Source: Pseudomonadota bacterium (GTDB lineage Bacteria > Pseudomonadota > Alphaproteobacteria > JACQOE01). From it: a DNA stretch of 35,392 bases. The stretch spans positions 1 through 35,392 of the forward strand of contig JACQOE010000057.1 in assembly GCA_016202695.1 (NCBI GenBank), read 5' to 3'. The number at the start of each line of letters is the position of its first letter. Within the stretch, counting starts at the first letter, position 1. The notes beneath the pieces are model-generated. The model was not told the DNA's origin, ran no database searches, and saw nothing but the letters and a program-made list of their open reading frames with translations. Position numbers and translations under genes: made by a program. Shown piece after piece: positions 18,841-26,914 of this stretch.

Positions 18841-19443
18841 ATGAGCGTCGCCGAACAACGCAGGCAGGCGGTGGCCGAGACGATCGGCCGGATTCGCCGG
18901 ATCGAGGCCGAGCACGGGGTGACCCGCGCCGCGCTCGACAGGATCAAGGCGGCGCTGCTCGACCTCGCCGCCCGCGACGAGCTCTTTCCGCTCGCCGACT
19001 TCCCTCCGCCCAAGGGCAAGGGCGACACCGGCAACCGATACCTCCTCTCCGAGGACCCGGACCGGCGCTTCGCGCTCTACCTCAACAGCCTGCTTCCGGG
19101 CAAGAAGACGAACCCCCACGATCACACCACCTGGGCGGTTGTGGTGGCCGTGGACGGCGAGGAGATTAACCGCGTCTACGAGCGGACCGACGACCGCCGG
19201 GCCGAGGGCAAGGCGTCGCTCAGGCAGGTCAAGGAGGTGGTGGTCAGGCCCGGCGCCGGGATCGCCCTCATGCCCGAGGACATCCACGCGATCGAGGTGA
19301 CCGGGAGCCGGCCGACCCGGCACCTGCACATGTACGGCCGGGCGCTGGAGACTCTGGACAGGCGCGTCGGCTACGACCTCGAGACCGGCACCTACGTGCC
19401 CTACAACAAGACCCAGATGAAGCCCTCGCTCCGCACCTCCTGA
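18841..19443 (+). CDS. Cysteine dioxygenase-like cupin
   Basis: Thiol dioxygenase family protein (200 aa), a cupin with a non-heme iron bound by three His that adds O2 to a thiol such as cysteine to give a sulfinate. Likely ligands: H93 and H95 in NPHDHTTWAV and H149 in LMPEDIHAIEV. The family Ser-x-His-x-Tyr triad reads H161-L-H163-M-Y165 here, so Ser is replaced by His; the true thiol substrate is uncertain. ATG 18841 has GAGGG five bases upstream; the in-frame ATG at 18829 abuts its own Shine-Dalgarno and is less likely. A four-domain rhodanese gene follows after 13 bases, so sulfur oxidation and transfer are probably linked. Confidence 0.85.
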   Translation: MSVAEQRRQAVAETIGRIRRIEAEHGVTRAALDRIKAALLDLAARDELFPLADFPPPKGKGDTGNRYLLSEDPDRRFALYLNSLLPGKKTNPHDHTTWAVVVAVDGEEINRVYERTDDRRAEGKASLRQVKEVVVRPGAGIALMPEDIHAIEVTGSRPTRHLHMYGRALETLDRRVGYDLETGTYVPYNKTQMKPSLRTS

Positions 19444-19456
19444 CGGCCGCCCGCCG

Positions 19457-21058
19457 ATGGCGCCGACCCTGGAGCCCCGGGCCGTCAAGGAGAGGCTCCG
19501 CGACGGCGCCGAGATCGCCCTCCTCGATCCGCGCGAGGAGGGCGAGTTCGCCGAGGGCCATCTCCTGTTCGCGAGCAACCTGCCCTTGAGCCGGCTCGAG
19601 CTCCGGGCCAGGGCTCTGGTGCCGCGGAAATCCACCCCGATCGTCGTCTGCGACGGGGGCGGGGGCCTGGCCGAGCGGGCGGCGGCCGCGCTCGCCGGGC
19701 TCGGCTACGCCGAGGTGACGGTCCTGGCCGGCGGCACGCCCGCCTGGCGGCGGGCCGGCTACGTGCTGTTCTCGGGGGTGAACGTCCCCAGCAAGGCGTT
19801 CGGCGAGTTCGTCGAGCACCACTACCGCACGCCCTCGATCTCGGCCGCCGAGCTGAAGGCGATGATGGACCAGGGGGAGCGGCTGGTGATCCTCGATTCG
19901 CGCCCGATCGAGGAATTCCGCAACATGAGCATCCCGGGCGCGATCGACGTGCCGGGAGGCGAGCTGGTCTACCGGGTGGGCGACCTCGCGCCCGACCCGG
20001 CGACGACGGTGGTGGTGAACTGCGCCGGGCGCACCCGCAGCATCATCGGCGCCCAGTCGCTGATCAACGCCGGCATCCCCAACCGGGTGGTGGCGCTGAG
20101 GAACGGCACCATGGGCTGGCATCTCGCCGGCCTCGCCCTCGATCGCGGCCAGGACCGGCGCTATCCCGAGGGGCGGCCGGCCTCGCTCGCCGCCGCCCGC
20201 GCCGCGGCCGGGCGGGTGGCCGAGCGCTTCGGCGTCGGCCGGATCGACCTCGCCACCCTCGCCCGCTGGCAGGACGAGGCCGAGCGGCGCACCCTCTATC
20301 TCGTCGACGTGCGCGATCCGGCCGAGTACCGGCGCGCGCACCTCCGCGGCTCGCGCCCGGCGCCGGGTGGCCAACTGGTGCAGACCACCGACCAGGTGAT
20401 CGGCGTGCGGGGCGCCCGCGTGGTGCTGGTCGACGACACCGGGGTGCGCGCGACCATGACCGCGCACTGGCTCAAGCAGATGGGGATCGCCGAGGTCTAC
20501 GTGCTCGACGGCGGGCTCGACGACGAGACGCTCCTGGAGGCGGGCGAGTGGGTGGCGCCCGCGCCCGAGCCGCCGGGCCCGCCCGCCCCCGAGATCGCCC
20601 CTGGCGCGCTCCGGGCGGCGCTCGGCCGGGGCGAGGCGGCGGTGCTTGACCTCGGCTTCAGCCGGGCCTACCGCCGGGGCCACATCGCCGGCGCGAGTTG
20701 GGCCGTGCGCGGCCGGATCGCCGCCACCGCGGGCCGGCTGCCCCAGACCGGGGCCCTCGTCCTCGCCTCCTGTGACGGCCGGCTCGCCCGCTTCGCGGTC
20801 CCCGAGGTCCGAGCCCTCACTCGCGCCGAGATCACGGTCCTGGCCGGGGGCACGCGGGCGTGGCAGGCGGCCGGGCTTCCCCTCGAGGCGAACCGCACGG
20901 TCCCGCCCGACGAGGCGTGCGTCGACGTGTTCCTGCGTGCCTACGACCGCAACAGCCGGATCGAGGAGAAGATGAACGAGTACCTCTCCTGGGAGGTTGA
21001 CCTCGTCGAGCAGATCGCGGCCGACGGCGACGCGCGCTTCGGCGCGCCGGCCGCCTGA
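19457..21058 (+). CDS. Four-domain rhodanese sulfurtransferase
   Basis: Cytoplasmic protein (533 aa) built of four rhodanese repeats at about 1-105, 125-232, 262-366 and 378-480. Catalytic loop positions: C65 (VVCDGGGGLAE), C189 (VNCAGRTRS, a full active-site loop), no Cys in repeat 3 (VDDTGVRAT), and C439 (ASCDGRLAR). Repeat 2 is therefore the best candidate for persulfide transfer and repeat 3 is inactive. A helical C-terminal tail of about 50 residues follows. There is no signal peptide. The 13-bp gap after the thiol dioxygenase and the lack of its own ribosome site suggest coupled expression. The true sulfur donor and acceptor are unknown. Confidence 0.88.
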   Translation: MAPTLEPRAVKERLRDGAEIALLDPREEGEFAEGHLLFASNLPLSRLELRARALVPRKSTPIVVCDGGGGLAERAAAALAGLGYAEVTVLAGGTPAWRRAGYVLFSGVNVPSKAFGEFVEHHYRTPSISAAELKAMMDQGERLVILDSRPIEEFRNMSIPGAIDVPGGELVYRVGDLAPDPATTVVVNCAGRTRSIIGAQSLINAGIPNRVVALRNGTMGWHLAGLALDRGQDRRYPEGRPASLAAARAAAGRVAERFGVGRIDLATLARWQDEAERRTLYLVDVRDPAEYRRAHLRGSRPAPGGQLVQTTDQVIGVRGARVVLVDDTGVRATMTAHWLKQMGIAEVYVLDGGLDDETLLEAGEWVAPAPEPPGPPAPEIAPGALRAALGRGEAAVLDLGFSRAYRRGHIAGASWAVRGRIAATAGRLPQTGALVLASCDGRLARFAVPEVRALTRAEITVLAGGTRAWQAAGLPLEANRTVPPDEACVDVFLRAYDRNSRIEEKMNEYLSWEVDLVEQIAADGDARFGAPAA

Positions 21059-21109
21059 GGCGCGTCCCCGGCGGCGGCCGGCGAGGCGGAACGCGGCGCG
21101 GAGGGGCGG

Positions 21110-21880
21110 ATGATCGGGCGCGGCCTGTGGCAGGCGGCGGCCCACCGTGCCGGTCGGGCGCTGGACCTGGTGCTGCCGCCGCAATGCCTCAAATGCGGCG
21201 CCATCGTCGAGGAACCGGGCTCGCTCTGCGCCGACTGCTGGCGCGGGCTCTCGTTCATCGCCCCGCCGCTCTGCGCCGCCTGCGGGGTGCCCTTCGCCTT
21301 CGAGGTCGGCGAGGGCGCGCTCTGCGGCGCCTGCGTCGCCCGCCCGCCCGCCTATCGCCGGGCCCGCTCGGTGATGGTCTACGACCAGGGCTCGAAGGGC
21401 CTGGTGCTGGCCTTCAAGCACGCCGACCGCACCGACGCCGCGCCCGCCTTCGCCCGCTGGATGATGCGGGCGGGCGAGTCGCTCCTCGCCGGGGCCGAAC
21501 TGGTCGTGCCGGTGCCGCTCCACCGCTGGCGCCTGCTCGGCCGGCGCTACAACCAGGCGGCGCTCCTGGCGATGGCGCTGGCGCGGCTTGCGCTTCGGCC
21601 CTGTCTTCCCGATCTGCTGCTGCGCCGGCGGGCGACCCCGGCGCTCGGCGGGCTCGGGCGCGACGAGCGCCGCCGCGCGCTCGCCGGCGCCTTCGCGCTC
21701 AATCCGCGCCACCGCCGGCCCGGACGCGAGGCGGCCTGGCGCGGGCGCACGCTCCTCCTCGTCGACGACGTGCTCACCACCGGCGCGACCGTCGAGGCCT
21801 GCGCCGAGGTCCTGCTCGCCGCAGGGGTGGAGGCGGTGGACGTGCTCACCTTGCAGCGGGTGGTCGCTCCCGGCGGATGA
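21110..21880 (+). CDS. comF: ComF family phosphoribosyltransferase-like protein
   Basis: ComF family protein, linked in some bacteria to DNA uptake and in others of unknown role. The 256-aa protein has an N-terminal double zinc ribbon with four CxxC pairs (C26/C29, C40/C43, C55/C58, C72/C75) and a C-terminal type I PRTase domain with an intact PRPP loop LLVDDVLTTGAT near residue 217. VPLHRWRLLGRRYNQA is the usual ComF middle motif. ATG 21110 follows GAGGGGCGG. The neighbours comF, grxC and an NDUFAF5-like gene are a familiar alphaproteobacterial set. Confidence 0.92.
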   Translation: MIGRGLWQAAAHRAGRALDLVLPPQCLKCGAIVEEPGSLCADCWRGLSFIAPPLCAACGVPFAFEVGEGALCGACVARPPAYRRARSVMVYDQGSKGLVLAFKHADRTDAAPAFARWMMRAGESLLAGAELVVPVPLHRWRLLGRRYNQAALLAMALARLALRPCLPDLLLRRRATPALGGLGRDERRRALAGAFALNPRHRRPGREAAWRGRTLLLVDDVLTTGATVEACAEVLLAAGVEAVDVLTLQRVVAPGG

Positions 21881-21890
21881 GCCCCCGTCC

Positions 21891-21919
21891 TTGGCAAGCC
21901 GCCGCATCCCGAGTATGAC
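21891..21919 (+). promoter_or_regulatory. Promoter of the rquA-like gene
   Basis: TTGGCA (21891-21896), 17 bases, TATGAC (21914-21919); five and four of six matches to consensus. It begins 10 bases after the comF stop, so the methyltransferase gene is probably its own transcription unit with a leader of about 97 nt. Confidence 0.5.
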
Positions 21920-21934
21920 GGACAGGGACATGGG

Positions 21935-21975
21935 TCCGGGGCCGCGCCCCGGAGACGCATCGGCCGGAAACGGCC
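21935..21975 (+). promoter_or_regulatory. Folded leader of the rquA-like gene
   Basis: Two hairpins: a perfect 8-bp stem TCCGGGGC/GCCCCGGA with a CGC loop (21935-21953), and a 5-bp stem GGCCG/CGGCC closed by a GAAA tetraloop (21962-21975). No T-run follows either, so they are leader structures rather than a terminator. Confidence 0.4.
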
Positions 21976-22022
21976 CCGGCAGTGCCGTGCAGGCCCGCCG
22001 ACCGCGAAGGGGGGGATTGCGG

Positions 22023-22730
22023 ATGTCCGACGCCACCCGTACGACCGCCGTCGCCCTTGGCGGACCGGCCGCGCCGGAGCTTCCCGACTACCTGGTGAAT
22101 ACCTATGCCTGGGCGTATCTCCGCCCGGCGAGCCTCATCGTGCTCGACAACGCGGCGGTGGTGAGCGCCATCCTCTGGGGCAACTACGGCCGGCTCAAGC
22201 GGGCGGCGCTGGCCGAGATCGGGCCCGGGCGGAAGGTGCTGCAGGCGGCCTGCGTCTACGGCGGCTTCTCGGCCGACCTCGCGCGCCGGGTAGGGCCGAA
22301 TGGCCGGCTCGACGTGCTCGACATCGCCCCCATCCAGGTCGAGAACTGCCGGCGCAAGCTGGTCGGGATCGGCCAGGCGCGCGCCCGCCTCGGCGACGCG
22401 GCCACGCCCGGGGGCGGGCCCTACGAGGCCATCTGCTGCTTCTTCCTGCTCCACGAACTGCCCGAGCACTACCGCCGGGCGGTGGTCGATGGGCTGCTGG
22501 ACTGCGTGGCGCCCGGGGGCAGGGCGGTGTTCGTCGATTACCACCGACCGCACCCCGCGCATCCCCTTAACCCACTGATGCGCTTTGTCTTTCGCTGTTT
22601 CGAGCCCTATGCCGCGGGGCTGATCGAAAGCGAGGTCGCGGGCTTCGCCTCGCGCCCGGAGCCGTTTCGCTGGCGCAAGGAAACCTATTTCGGCGGGCTC
22701 TACCAGAAGGTCGTGGCCGAACGCAGGTGA
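22023..22730 (+). CDS. rquA: Rhodoquinone biosynthesis methyltransferase-like protein RquA
   Basis: RquA converts ubiquinone to rhodoquinone by replacing a methoxy group with an amino group, using SAM; rhodoquinone carries electrons to fumarate in anaerobic respiration. The 235-aa protein has the RquA-type N-terminus (PDYLVNTYAWAYLRP, then VVSAILWGN), the altered SAM motif VLQAACVYGGFSADLA in place of GxGxG, DVLDIAPIQVENCRRKL, CFFLLHELPEHYRRAVVDGLL, VFVDYHRPHPAHPLNP, and the ending TYFGGLYQKVVAE. This fits my memory of Rhodospirillum rubrum RquA throughout. ATG 22023 has AAGGGGGGG seven bases upstream. It splits the usual comF-grxC order, suggesting insertion. The alternative is another UbiE/UbiG-like methyltransferase. 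Confidence 0.82.
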   Translation: MSDATRTTAVALGGPAAPELPDYLVNTYAWAYLRPASLIVLDNAAVVSAILWGNYGRLKRAALAEIGPGRKVLQAACVYGGFSADLARRVGPNGRLDVLDIAPIQVENCRRKLVGIGQARARLGDAATPGGGPYEAICCFFLLHELPEHYRRAVVDGLLDCVAPGGRAVFVDYHRPHPAHPLNPLMRFVFRCFEPYAAGLIESEVAGFASRPEPFRWRKETYFGGLYQKVVAERR

Positions 22731-22757
22731 GCGGCGGGGTGGCCCCGCGCGGGCCTC

Positions 22758-22786
22758 TTTTCCGCGCCGCCGGGGCATCCTATATG
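22758..22786 (+). promoter_or_regulatory. Possible promoter of grxC
   Basis: TTTTCC (22758-22763), 17 bases, TATATG (22781-22786), 59 bases before the grxC start. The -10 is good and the -35 weak. Confidence 0.35.
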
Positions 22787-22845
22787 TTCGTTCGACCGCA
22801 TATTGCTCCCCCCCCCACGGCTCCTGCACACGGACCCCCCCGGCC

Positions 22846-23109
22846 ATGGCGCGCGTCGAGATCTATGCCACCGACTGGTGCCCCTATTGCGTCCAGGCGA
22901 AGAGGCTTCTCGCCGCCAAGGGGGCCGCGTTCGAAGAGATCGCGCTGATGCGCGAGCCCGAGCGGATGGACGAGATGATCGCCCGCGCGAACGGGCGCCG
23001 GACGGTGCCCCAGATCTTCGTCGACGGGCGCCACATCGGCGGCTGGGAGGAGCTCCATGCGCTGGAGCGCGCCGGCGGGCTCGACCCGCTCCTCGCCGGC
23101 GCCGCGTGA
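22846..23109 (+). CDS. grxC: Dithiol glutaredoxin 3
   Basis: Small cytoplasmic thiol-disulfide oxidoreductase reduced by glutathione. The 87-aa protein has the classic active site CPYC (C12, C15) in ATDWCPYCVQAKRLL, the TVPQIFVDG cis-Pro segment, and IGGWEEL in the glutathione-binding part. Length is normal. The window thus carries both a dithiol (grxC) and a monothiol (grxD) glutaredoxin. It follows the rquA-like gene by 115 bases and precedes the DUF1178 gene. Confidence 0.95.
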   Translation: MARVEIYATDWCPYCVQAKRLLAAKGAAFEEIALMREPERMDEMIARANGRRTVPQIFVDGRHIGGWEELHALERAGGLDPLLAGAA

Positions 23110-23211
23110 GCGCGAGGCGCGTCCGGGCCGGCCCGCAGCATGCGTATTTCGGTCGCCCGCGCCTGGATGTAAGATAGGAGCCCTGGGGACGAGCATGAGA
23201 GGACCCGCGCG

Positions 23212-23655
23212 GTGATCGTCTACAGCCTCAGATGCGCCAACGATCACGTCTTCGAGGCTTGGTTCCGCGACAGCGCCGCCTATGACCGGCAGGCGGCGAC
23301 GCGCACGGTCGTCTGTCCCTACTGCGGCTCGAAGCGGGTGGGCAAGGCGCCGATGGCGCCGCGCCTGGCCAAGGGCGCGAGCGAGCCGCCCTCGGCCCCT
23401 GCCGCCGACAAGAAGGACGAGCGGTCGGAACTCTACCGCGAGGCGCGGCGAATCCTCACCGAGCTTCGCCGGCACGTCGAGACCCACTGCGACTACGTCG
23501 GCAGCCGCTTCGCTGAGGAGGCGCGCAAGATCCATTACGGCGAGACCAAGAAGCGCGACATCTACGGCGAGGCGAGCCCCAAGGAGGCGGGCGACCTGAA
23601 GGACGAGGGGATCGAGTTCCAGCGCATCCCCTGGCTGCCGCGCACCGACTCCTGA
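23212..23655 (+). CDS. DUF1178 family protein
   Basis: Uncharacterised alpha/betaproteobacterial family (147 aa) with a probable zinc-binding N-terminus: IVYSLRCANDHVFEAWFRD gives the first Cys and His, and VVCPYCGSKRVGKAPMAPR supplies a CPxC knuckle. A charged helical C-terminal half ends in the invariant-looking IPWLPRTDS. Start GTG 23212, with GAGAGGA upstream. It is convergent with ubiG, 30 bases apart, and normally neighbours grxC. Function is unknown. Confidence 0.88.
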   Translation: MIVYSLRCANDHVFEAWFRDSAAYDRQAATRTVVCPYCGSKRVGKAPMAPRLAKGASEPPSAPAADKKDERSELYREARRILTELRRHVETHCDYVGSRFAEEARKIHYGETKKRDIYGEASPKEAGDLKDEGIEFQRIPWLPRTDS

Positions 23656-23685
23656 CCGCCGGCGGCCCTCCGCCCCCCAGCCTCG

Positions 23686-24492
23686 CTATCCCCCCGGCGC
23701 GGCCTCGCGCACCGCGTAGGCCATGTAGTTCACGTCCGCGTCCCCGGCGAGGCGCCAGGAATCGGTCATCGGGCTGTAGACGACCCCCGACACCTCGCGC
23801 AGCCGGAGCCCGTGGCGGGCGAGGCCCTCGCCGAGCTCGGACGGGGTGACGAACCTCCGCCAGTCGTGGGTGCCGACGGGCAGCCAGCGGAGCACGTACT
23901 CGGCCCCGATCTTGGCCAGCAGCAGCGACTTGAGCGTCCGGTTGAGGGTGGCGAGCACGAGCGCTCCTCCCGGACGGACCAGCCGGCCGAGGGCGGCGAG
24001 GAAGGCGTCGGGCTCGGCCACGTGCTCGATCACCTCCAGGCTCACCACCGCATCGAAGGGTGCGCCGGAGCCGGCGGCGACCTCGGCCGCCAGGTCCTCG
24101 GGGGCGAGGGCGCGGTAGGCGATGGCGAGGCCCGCCTGGCGCGCGTGCAGGGCCGCCACGGCCACGGTCGCCGCCGCGGCGTCGATCCCGGTGACCCGGG
24201 CGCCGAGGCGGCAGAGCGGCTCGGCGATCAGCCCCCCCCCGCAGCCGACGTCGAGGAGCGAGAGGCCGGCGAGCGGCGCCGGCCCCTCGGCCTCGCGCCC
24301 GAAGTGGCCGGCGAGCCGGTCGCGGACGTAGCGGAGCCGGACCGGGTTCAGCCGGTGGAGCGGCCGCAGCGGGCCGCGCGGGTCCCACCAGCTGGCGGCG
24401 AGGTCCGCGAAGCGCGCCACCTCGGCGGCGTCGGCGGTCGGGCCGGGGCCGGCGTGCGGGCCTTCGGTTGCTGTGGCGCGGCGGGCGGCCAT
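23686..24492 (-). CDS. ubiG: Ubiquinone O-methyltransferase UbiG
   Basis: Catalyses both O-methylations of ubiquinone synthesis, using SAM. The 268-aa protein has [23 protein letters not shown] at the N-terminus (typical UbiG), SAM motif [24 protein letters not shown], and the C-terminal [15 protein letters not shown] and [13 protein letters not shown] 24492 follows GAGGAGC. It is divergent from lysC. UbiG together with an RquA-like protein a kilobase away brings two ubiquinone-ring enzymes into one neighbourhood. Confidence 0.96.
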   Translation of the reverse strand: MAARRATATEGPHAGPGPTADAAEVARFADLAASWWDPRGPLRPLHRLNPVRLRYVRDRLAGHFGREAEGPAPLAGLSLLDVGCGGGLIAEPLCRLGARVTGIDAAAATVAVAALHARQAGLAIAYRALAPEDLAAEVAAGSGAPFDAVVSLEVIEHVAEPDAFLAALGRLVRPGGALVLATLNRTLKSLLLAKIGAEYVLRWLPVGTHDWRRFVTPSELGEGLARHGLRLREVSGVVYSPMTDSWRLAGDADVNYMAYAVREAAPGG

Positions 24493-24532
24493 CGGCTCCT
24501 CGCATCGATTCGGCTCGCGCCGCGGGGCGGGG

Positions 24533-24582
24533 TTGCCGGCCCGCGGTCGAGGGAGTATGAGTACCGACGATCCTCGAGGCAA
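24533..24582. promoter_or_regulatory. Overlapping divergent promoters of lysC and ubiG
   Basis: For lysC on the plus strand: TTGCCG (24533-24538), 17 bases, TATGAG (24556-24561). For ubiG on the minus strand: TTGCCT (24582-24577), 17 bases, CATACT (24559-24554). The two -10 boxes overlap in 24554-24561, so the two polymerases would compete. Leaders would be about 52 and 55 nt. Confidence 0.45.
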
Positions 24583-24619
24583 CGGCCCGCGGCTGTCGAC
24601 GGCGGCGACTCCCTCTTTC

Positions 24620-25840
24620 ATGGCCCTCATCGTCCAGAAGTTCGGCGGCACCTCGGTCGCCGACATCGATCGGATCAAGGCGGTCGCCCGCCGGGTGAAG
24701 GTCGAGGTCGACGCCGGCAACCGGGTCGTCGTCGTGGTTTCGGCGATGGCCGGGGTGACCAACCAGCTCGTCGCCCATACGCGCGCGGTGGCCGCGCTCC
24801 ACGATGCCCGCGAGTACGACACCGTGGTCTCCTCGGGCGAGCAGGTGTCGGTGGGGCTGCTGGCGATCGCGCTGCAGGAGCTGGGCGTCCCGGCGCGCTC
24901 GTGGCTCGGCTGGCAAATCCCGATCCGCAGCGACGGCGCCCACGGCAAGGCGCGGATCGAGTCGATCGAGACCGCCGAGCTCGCGCGGCGCCTCGCCACT
25001 GGCCAGGTGCCGGTGGTGGCGGGCTTCCAGGCCCTCGGCCCCGACAACCGGGTCACCACGCTGGGGCGCGGCGGGTCCGACACCTCGGCGGTGGCGCTGG
25101 CGGCGGCGCTCAGGGCGGATCGCTGCGACATCTTCACCGACGTCGACGGCGTCTACACCTCCGACCCGCGCATCGTTGCCAAGGCTCGCAAGCTGGATAG
25201 AATCACTTACGAGGAGATGCTGGAGATGGCGTCGCTCGGCGCCAAGGTGCTGATGACCCGCTCGGTCGAGCTGGCGATGAAGTACCGGGTTCCGCTCCAG
25301 GTCCGCACCAGCTTCGCCGACGCGCCCGGGACCCTGGTGGTCGATGAGGAAGGAATCGTGGAACACGCACTGGTCAGCGGCATCGCCTACAGCAGGGACG
25401 AGGCGCGGATCACGCTGGTGGGGGTGGCGGACCGCCCCGGGGTGGCCGCCGGGCTGTTTGGCCCGCTCGCCGAGAACAGCATCAACGTCGACATGATCGT
25501 CCAGAACGTCTCCCACGACGGGACCAAGACCGACCTCACCTTCACCGTCGGGCGCGCCGACCTCGATCGCGCCGTCGCCCTGCTGGAGACGCTGCGCGGC
25601 GAGATCGGCTACGCCCGCCTCTTGACCGACGACAAGGTGGCGAAGGTGTCGGTCGTCGGCGTCGGCATGCGCAGCCACGCCGGCGTCGCCCAGCGCATGT
25701 TCAAGACTCTGGCGGAGAAGGGGATCAACATCCTCGTGATCTCGACCTCCGAGATCAAGGTCAGCGTGCTCATCGCCGAGGAATACACCGAGCTCGCCGT
25801 ACGGGCCCTGCATGCCGCCTATGGACTCGATGCCCCGTGA
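24620..25840 (+). CDS. lysC: Aspartate kinase LysC
   Basis: First enzyme of the aspartate family of amino acids (Lys, Thr, Met, DAP). The 406-aa protein starts [19 protein letters not shown] with the KFGGTS nucleotide motif, then [28 protein letters not shown] and [16 protein letters not shown], and ends in two ACT-type regulatory domains (about 265-335 and 345-400), as in feedback-inhibited bacterial alpha/beta aspartokinases. Upstream in-frame ATGs exist (24473, 24557), but the second lies inside the -10 box and neither gives family-like sequence. ATG 24620 is typical of the family. Confidence 0.97.
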   Translation: MALIVQKFGGTSVADIDRIKAVARRVKVEVDAGNRVVVVVSAMAGVTNQLVAHTRAVAALHDAREYDTVVSSGEQVSVGLLAIALQELGVPARSWLGWQIPIRSDGAHGKARIESIETAELARRLATGQVPVVAGFQALGPDNRVTTLGRGGSDTSAVALAAALRADRCDIFTDVDGVYTSDPRIVAKARKLDRITYEEMLEMASLGAKVLMTRSVELAMKYRVPLQVRTSFADAPGTLVVDEEGIVEHALVSGIAYSRDEARITLVGVADRPGVAAGLFGPLAENSINVDMIVQNVSHDGTKTDLTFTVGRADLDRAVALLETLRGEIGYARLLTDDKVAKVSVVGVGMRSHAGVAQRMFKTLAEKGINILVISTSEIKVSVLIAEEYTELAVRALHAAYGLDAP

Positions 25841-26912
25841 GGGCATCCCCGCCGATTCCGACCGCGAGGCCCGGGCCCGCGGTCGGCTCGCGGCGCTGTG
25901 GCGCCGTGGGCGCGAGTTCCTGGGCACCGAGATCGCGATCATGGGCGGGGCGATGTCGTGGGTGTCCGAGCGCTACCTCGTCTCGGCGCTGTCCAACGCC
26001 GGCGCCTTCGGGGTGATCGCCTGCGGCTCGCTCGGGCCCGATCAGCTCGCCGAGGAGATCGCCGCCACCGCGGCGATGACCAGGCGCCCCTTCGCCGTCA
26101 ACCTCATCACCCTCCATCCCGAGATCGAGCGCCTGATGGCGGTCTGCGCCGAGCAGCGGGTCGGCCACGTGGTCCTCGCCGGGGGGTTGCCGCGCGGCGA
26201 GTGGATCCGGCGGATCAAGGACTCCGGCGCCAAGGTGATGTGCTTCGCTCCGGCGCTTCCCATCGCCCGCAAGCTGGTCAAGCTCGGGGTCGACGCCCTG
26301 GTCATCGAGGGCTCGGAGGCGGGCGGGCACACCGGCCCGGTCTCGACCGGCGTGCTCGCCCAGGAGATCCTGCCCGAGGTCGCCGAGGTGCCGGTATTCG
26401 CTGCCGGCGGCATCGGCCGCGGCGAGGCGGTGCTTGCTTACCTCGAGATGGGCGCCGCCGGCTGCCAGCTCGGGACCCGCTTCGTCTGCGCCACCGAGTC
26501 GATCGCGCACCCCGAGTTCAAGAAGGCGTTCATCCGCGCCTCGGCCCGCGATGCCGTGCTCTCGGTCCAGCTCGACCCGCGCTTCCCGGTGATCCCGGTG
26601 CGGGCGCTGGCCAACGACGGGACCAAGGCGTTCATCGAGACCCAGCGGCGCGTGATCGAACGCTTCACCGCCGGCGAGATCGACCAGCGGGCGGCCCAGC
26701 TCGAGATCGAGCACTTCTGGGCCGGCGCGCTTCGGCGGGCGGTGATCGACGGCGACGTGAGGAACGGCTCGCTCATGGCCGGGCAGAGCGTGGGTCTGGT
26801 GACCGCGGAGCAGCCGGTGGCCGAGATCCTGGCCGAGATCGTCGGCCAGGCGGTGGCGGCGCTCGTCCGGCGGGCGCGGGCGGAGGGCGGCGCCGGGTCG
26901 GGTGGGGGGTAG
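25812..26912 (+). CDS. Nitronate monooxygenase / FMN-dependent oxidoreductase family
   Basis: TIM-barrel flavoprotein of the NPD family (nitronate monooxygenase, FabK-like). The 366-aa reading has the family start [50 protein letters not shown] (FMN/catalytic loop with the usual His), [14 protein letters not shown] and [16 protein letters not shown]. It overlaps the end of lysC. ATG 25812 is used, but ATGs at 25821 and 25830 are alternatives, the latter giving an 11-bp overlap. It is followed closely by ptsP. In several alphaproteobacteria such a gene sits between lysC and ptsP. Substrate is unknown. Confidence 0.85.
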   Translation: MPPMDSMPREGIPADSDREARARGRLAALWRRGREFLGTEIAIMGGAMSWVSERYLVSALSNAGAFGVIACGSLGPDQLAEEIAATAAMTRRPFAVNLITLHPEIERLMAVCAEQRVGHVVLAGGLPRGEWIRRIKDSGAKVMCFAPALPIARKLVKLGVDALVIEGSEAGGHTGPVSTGVLAQEILPEVAEVPVFAAGGIGRGEAVLAYLEMGAAGCQLGTRFVCATESIAHPEFKKAFIRASARDAVLSVQLDPRFPVIPVRALANDGTKAFIETQRRVIERFTAGEIDQRAAQLEIEHFWAGALRRAVIDGDVRNGSLMAGQSVGLVTAEQPVAEILAEIVGQAVAALVRRARAEGGAGSGGG

Positions 26913-26914
26913 CG

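Noticed and set aside
24473..24619. 49-residue extension of LysC
   Set aside because: It overlaps ubiG and the divergent promoters and has no similarity to aspartate kinase.
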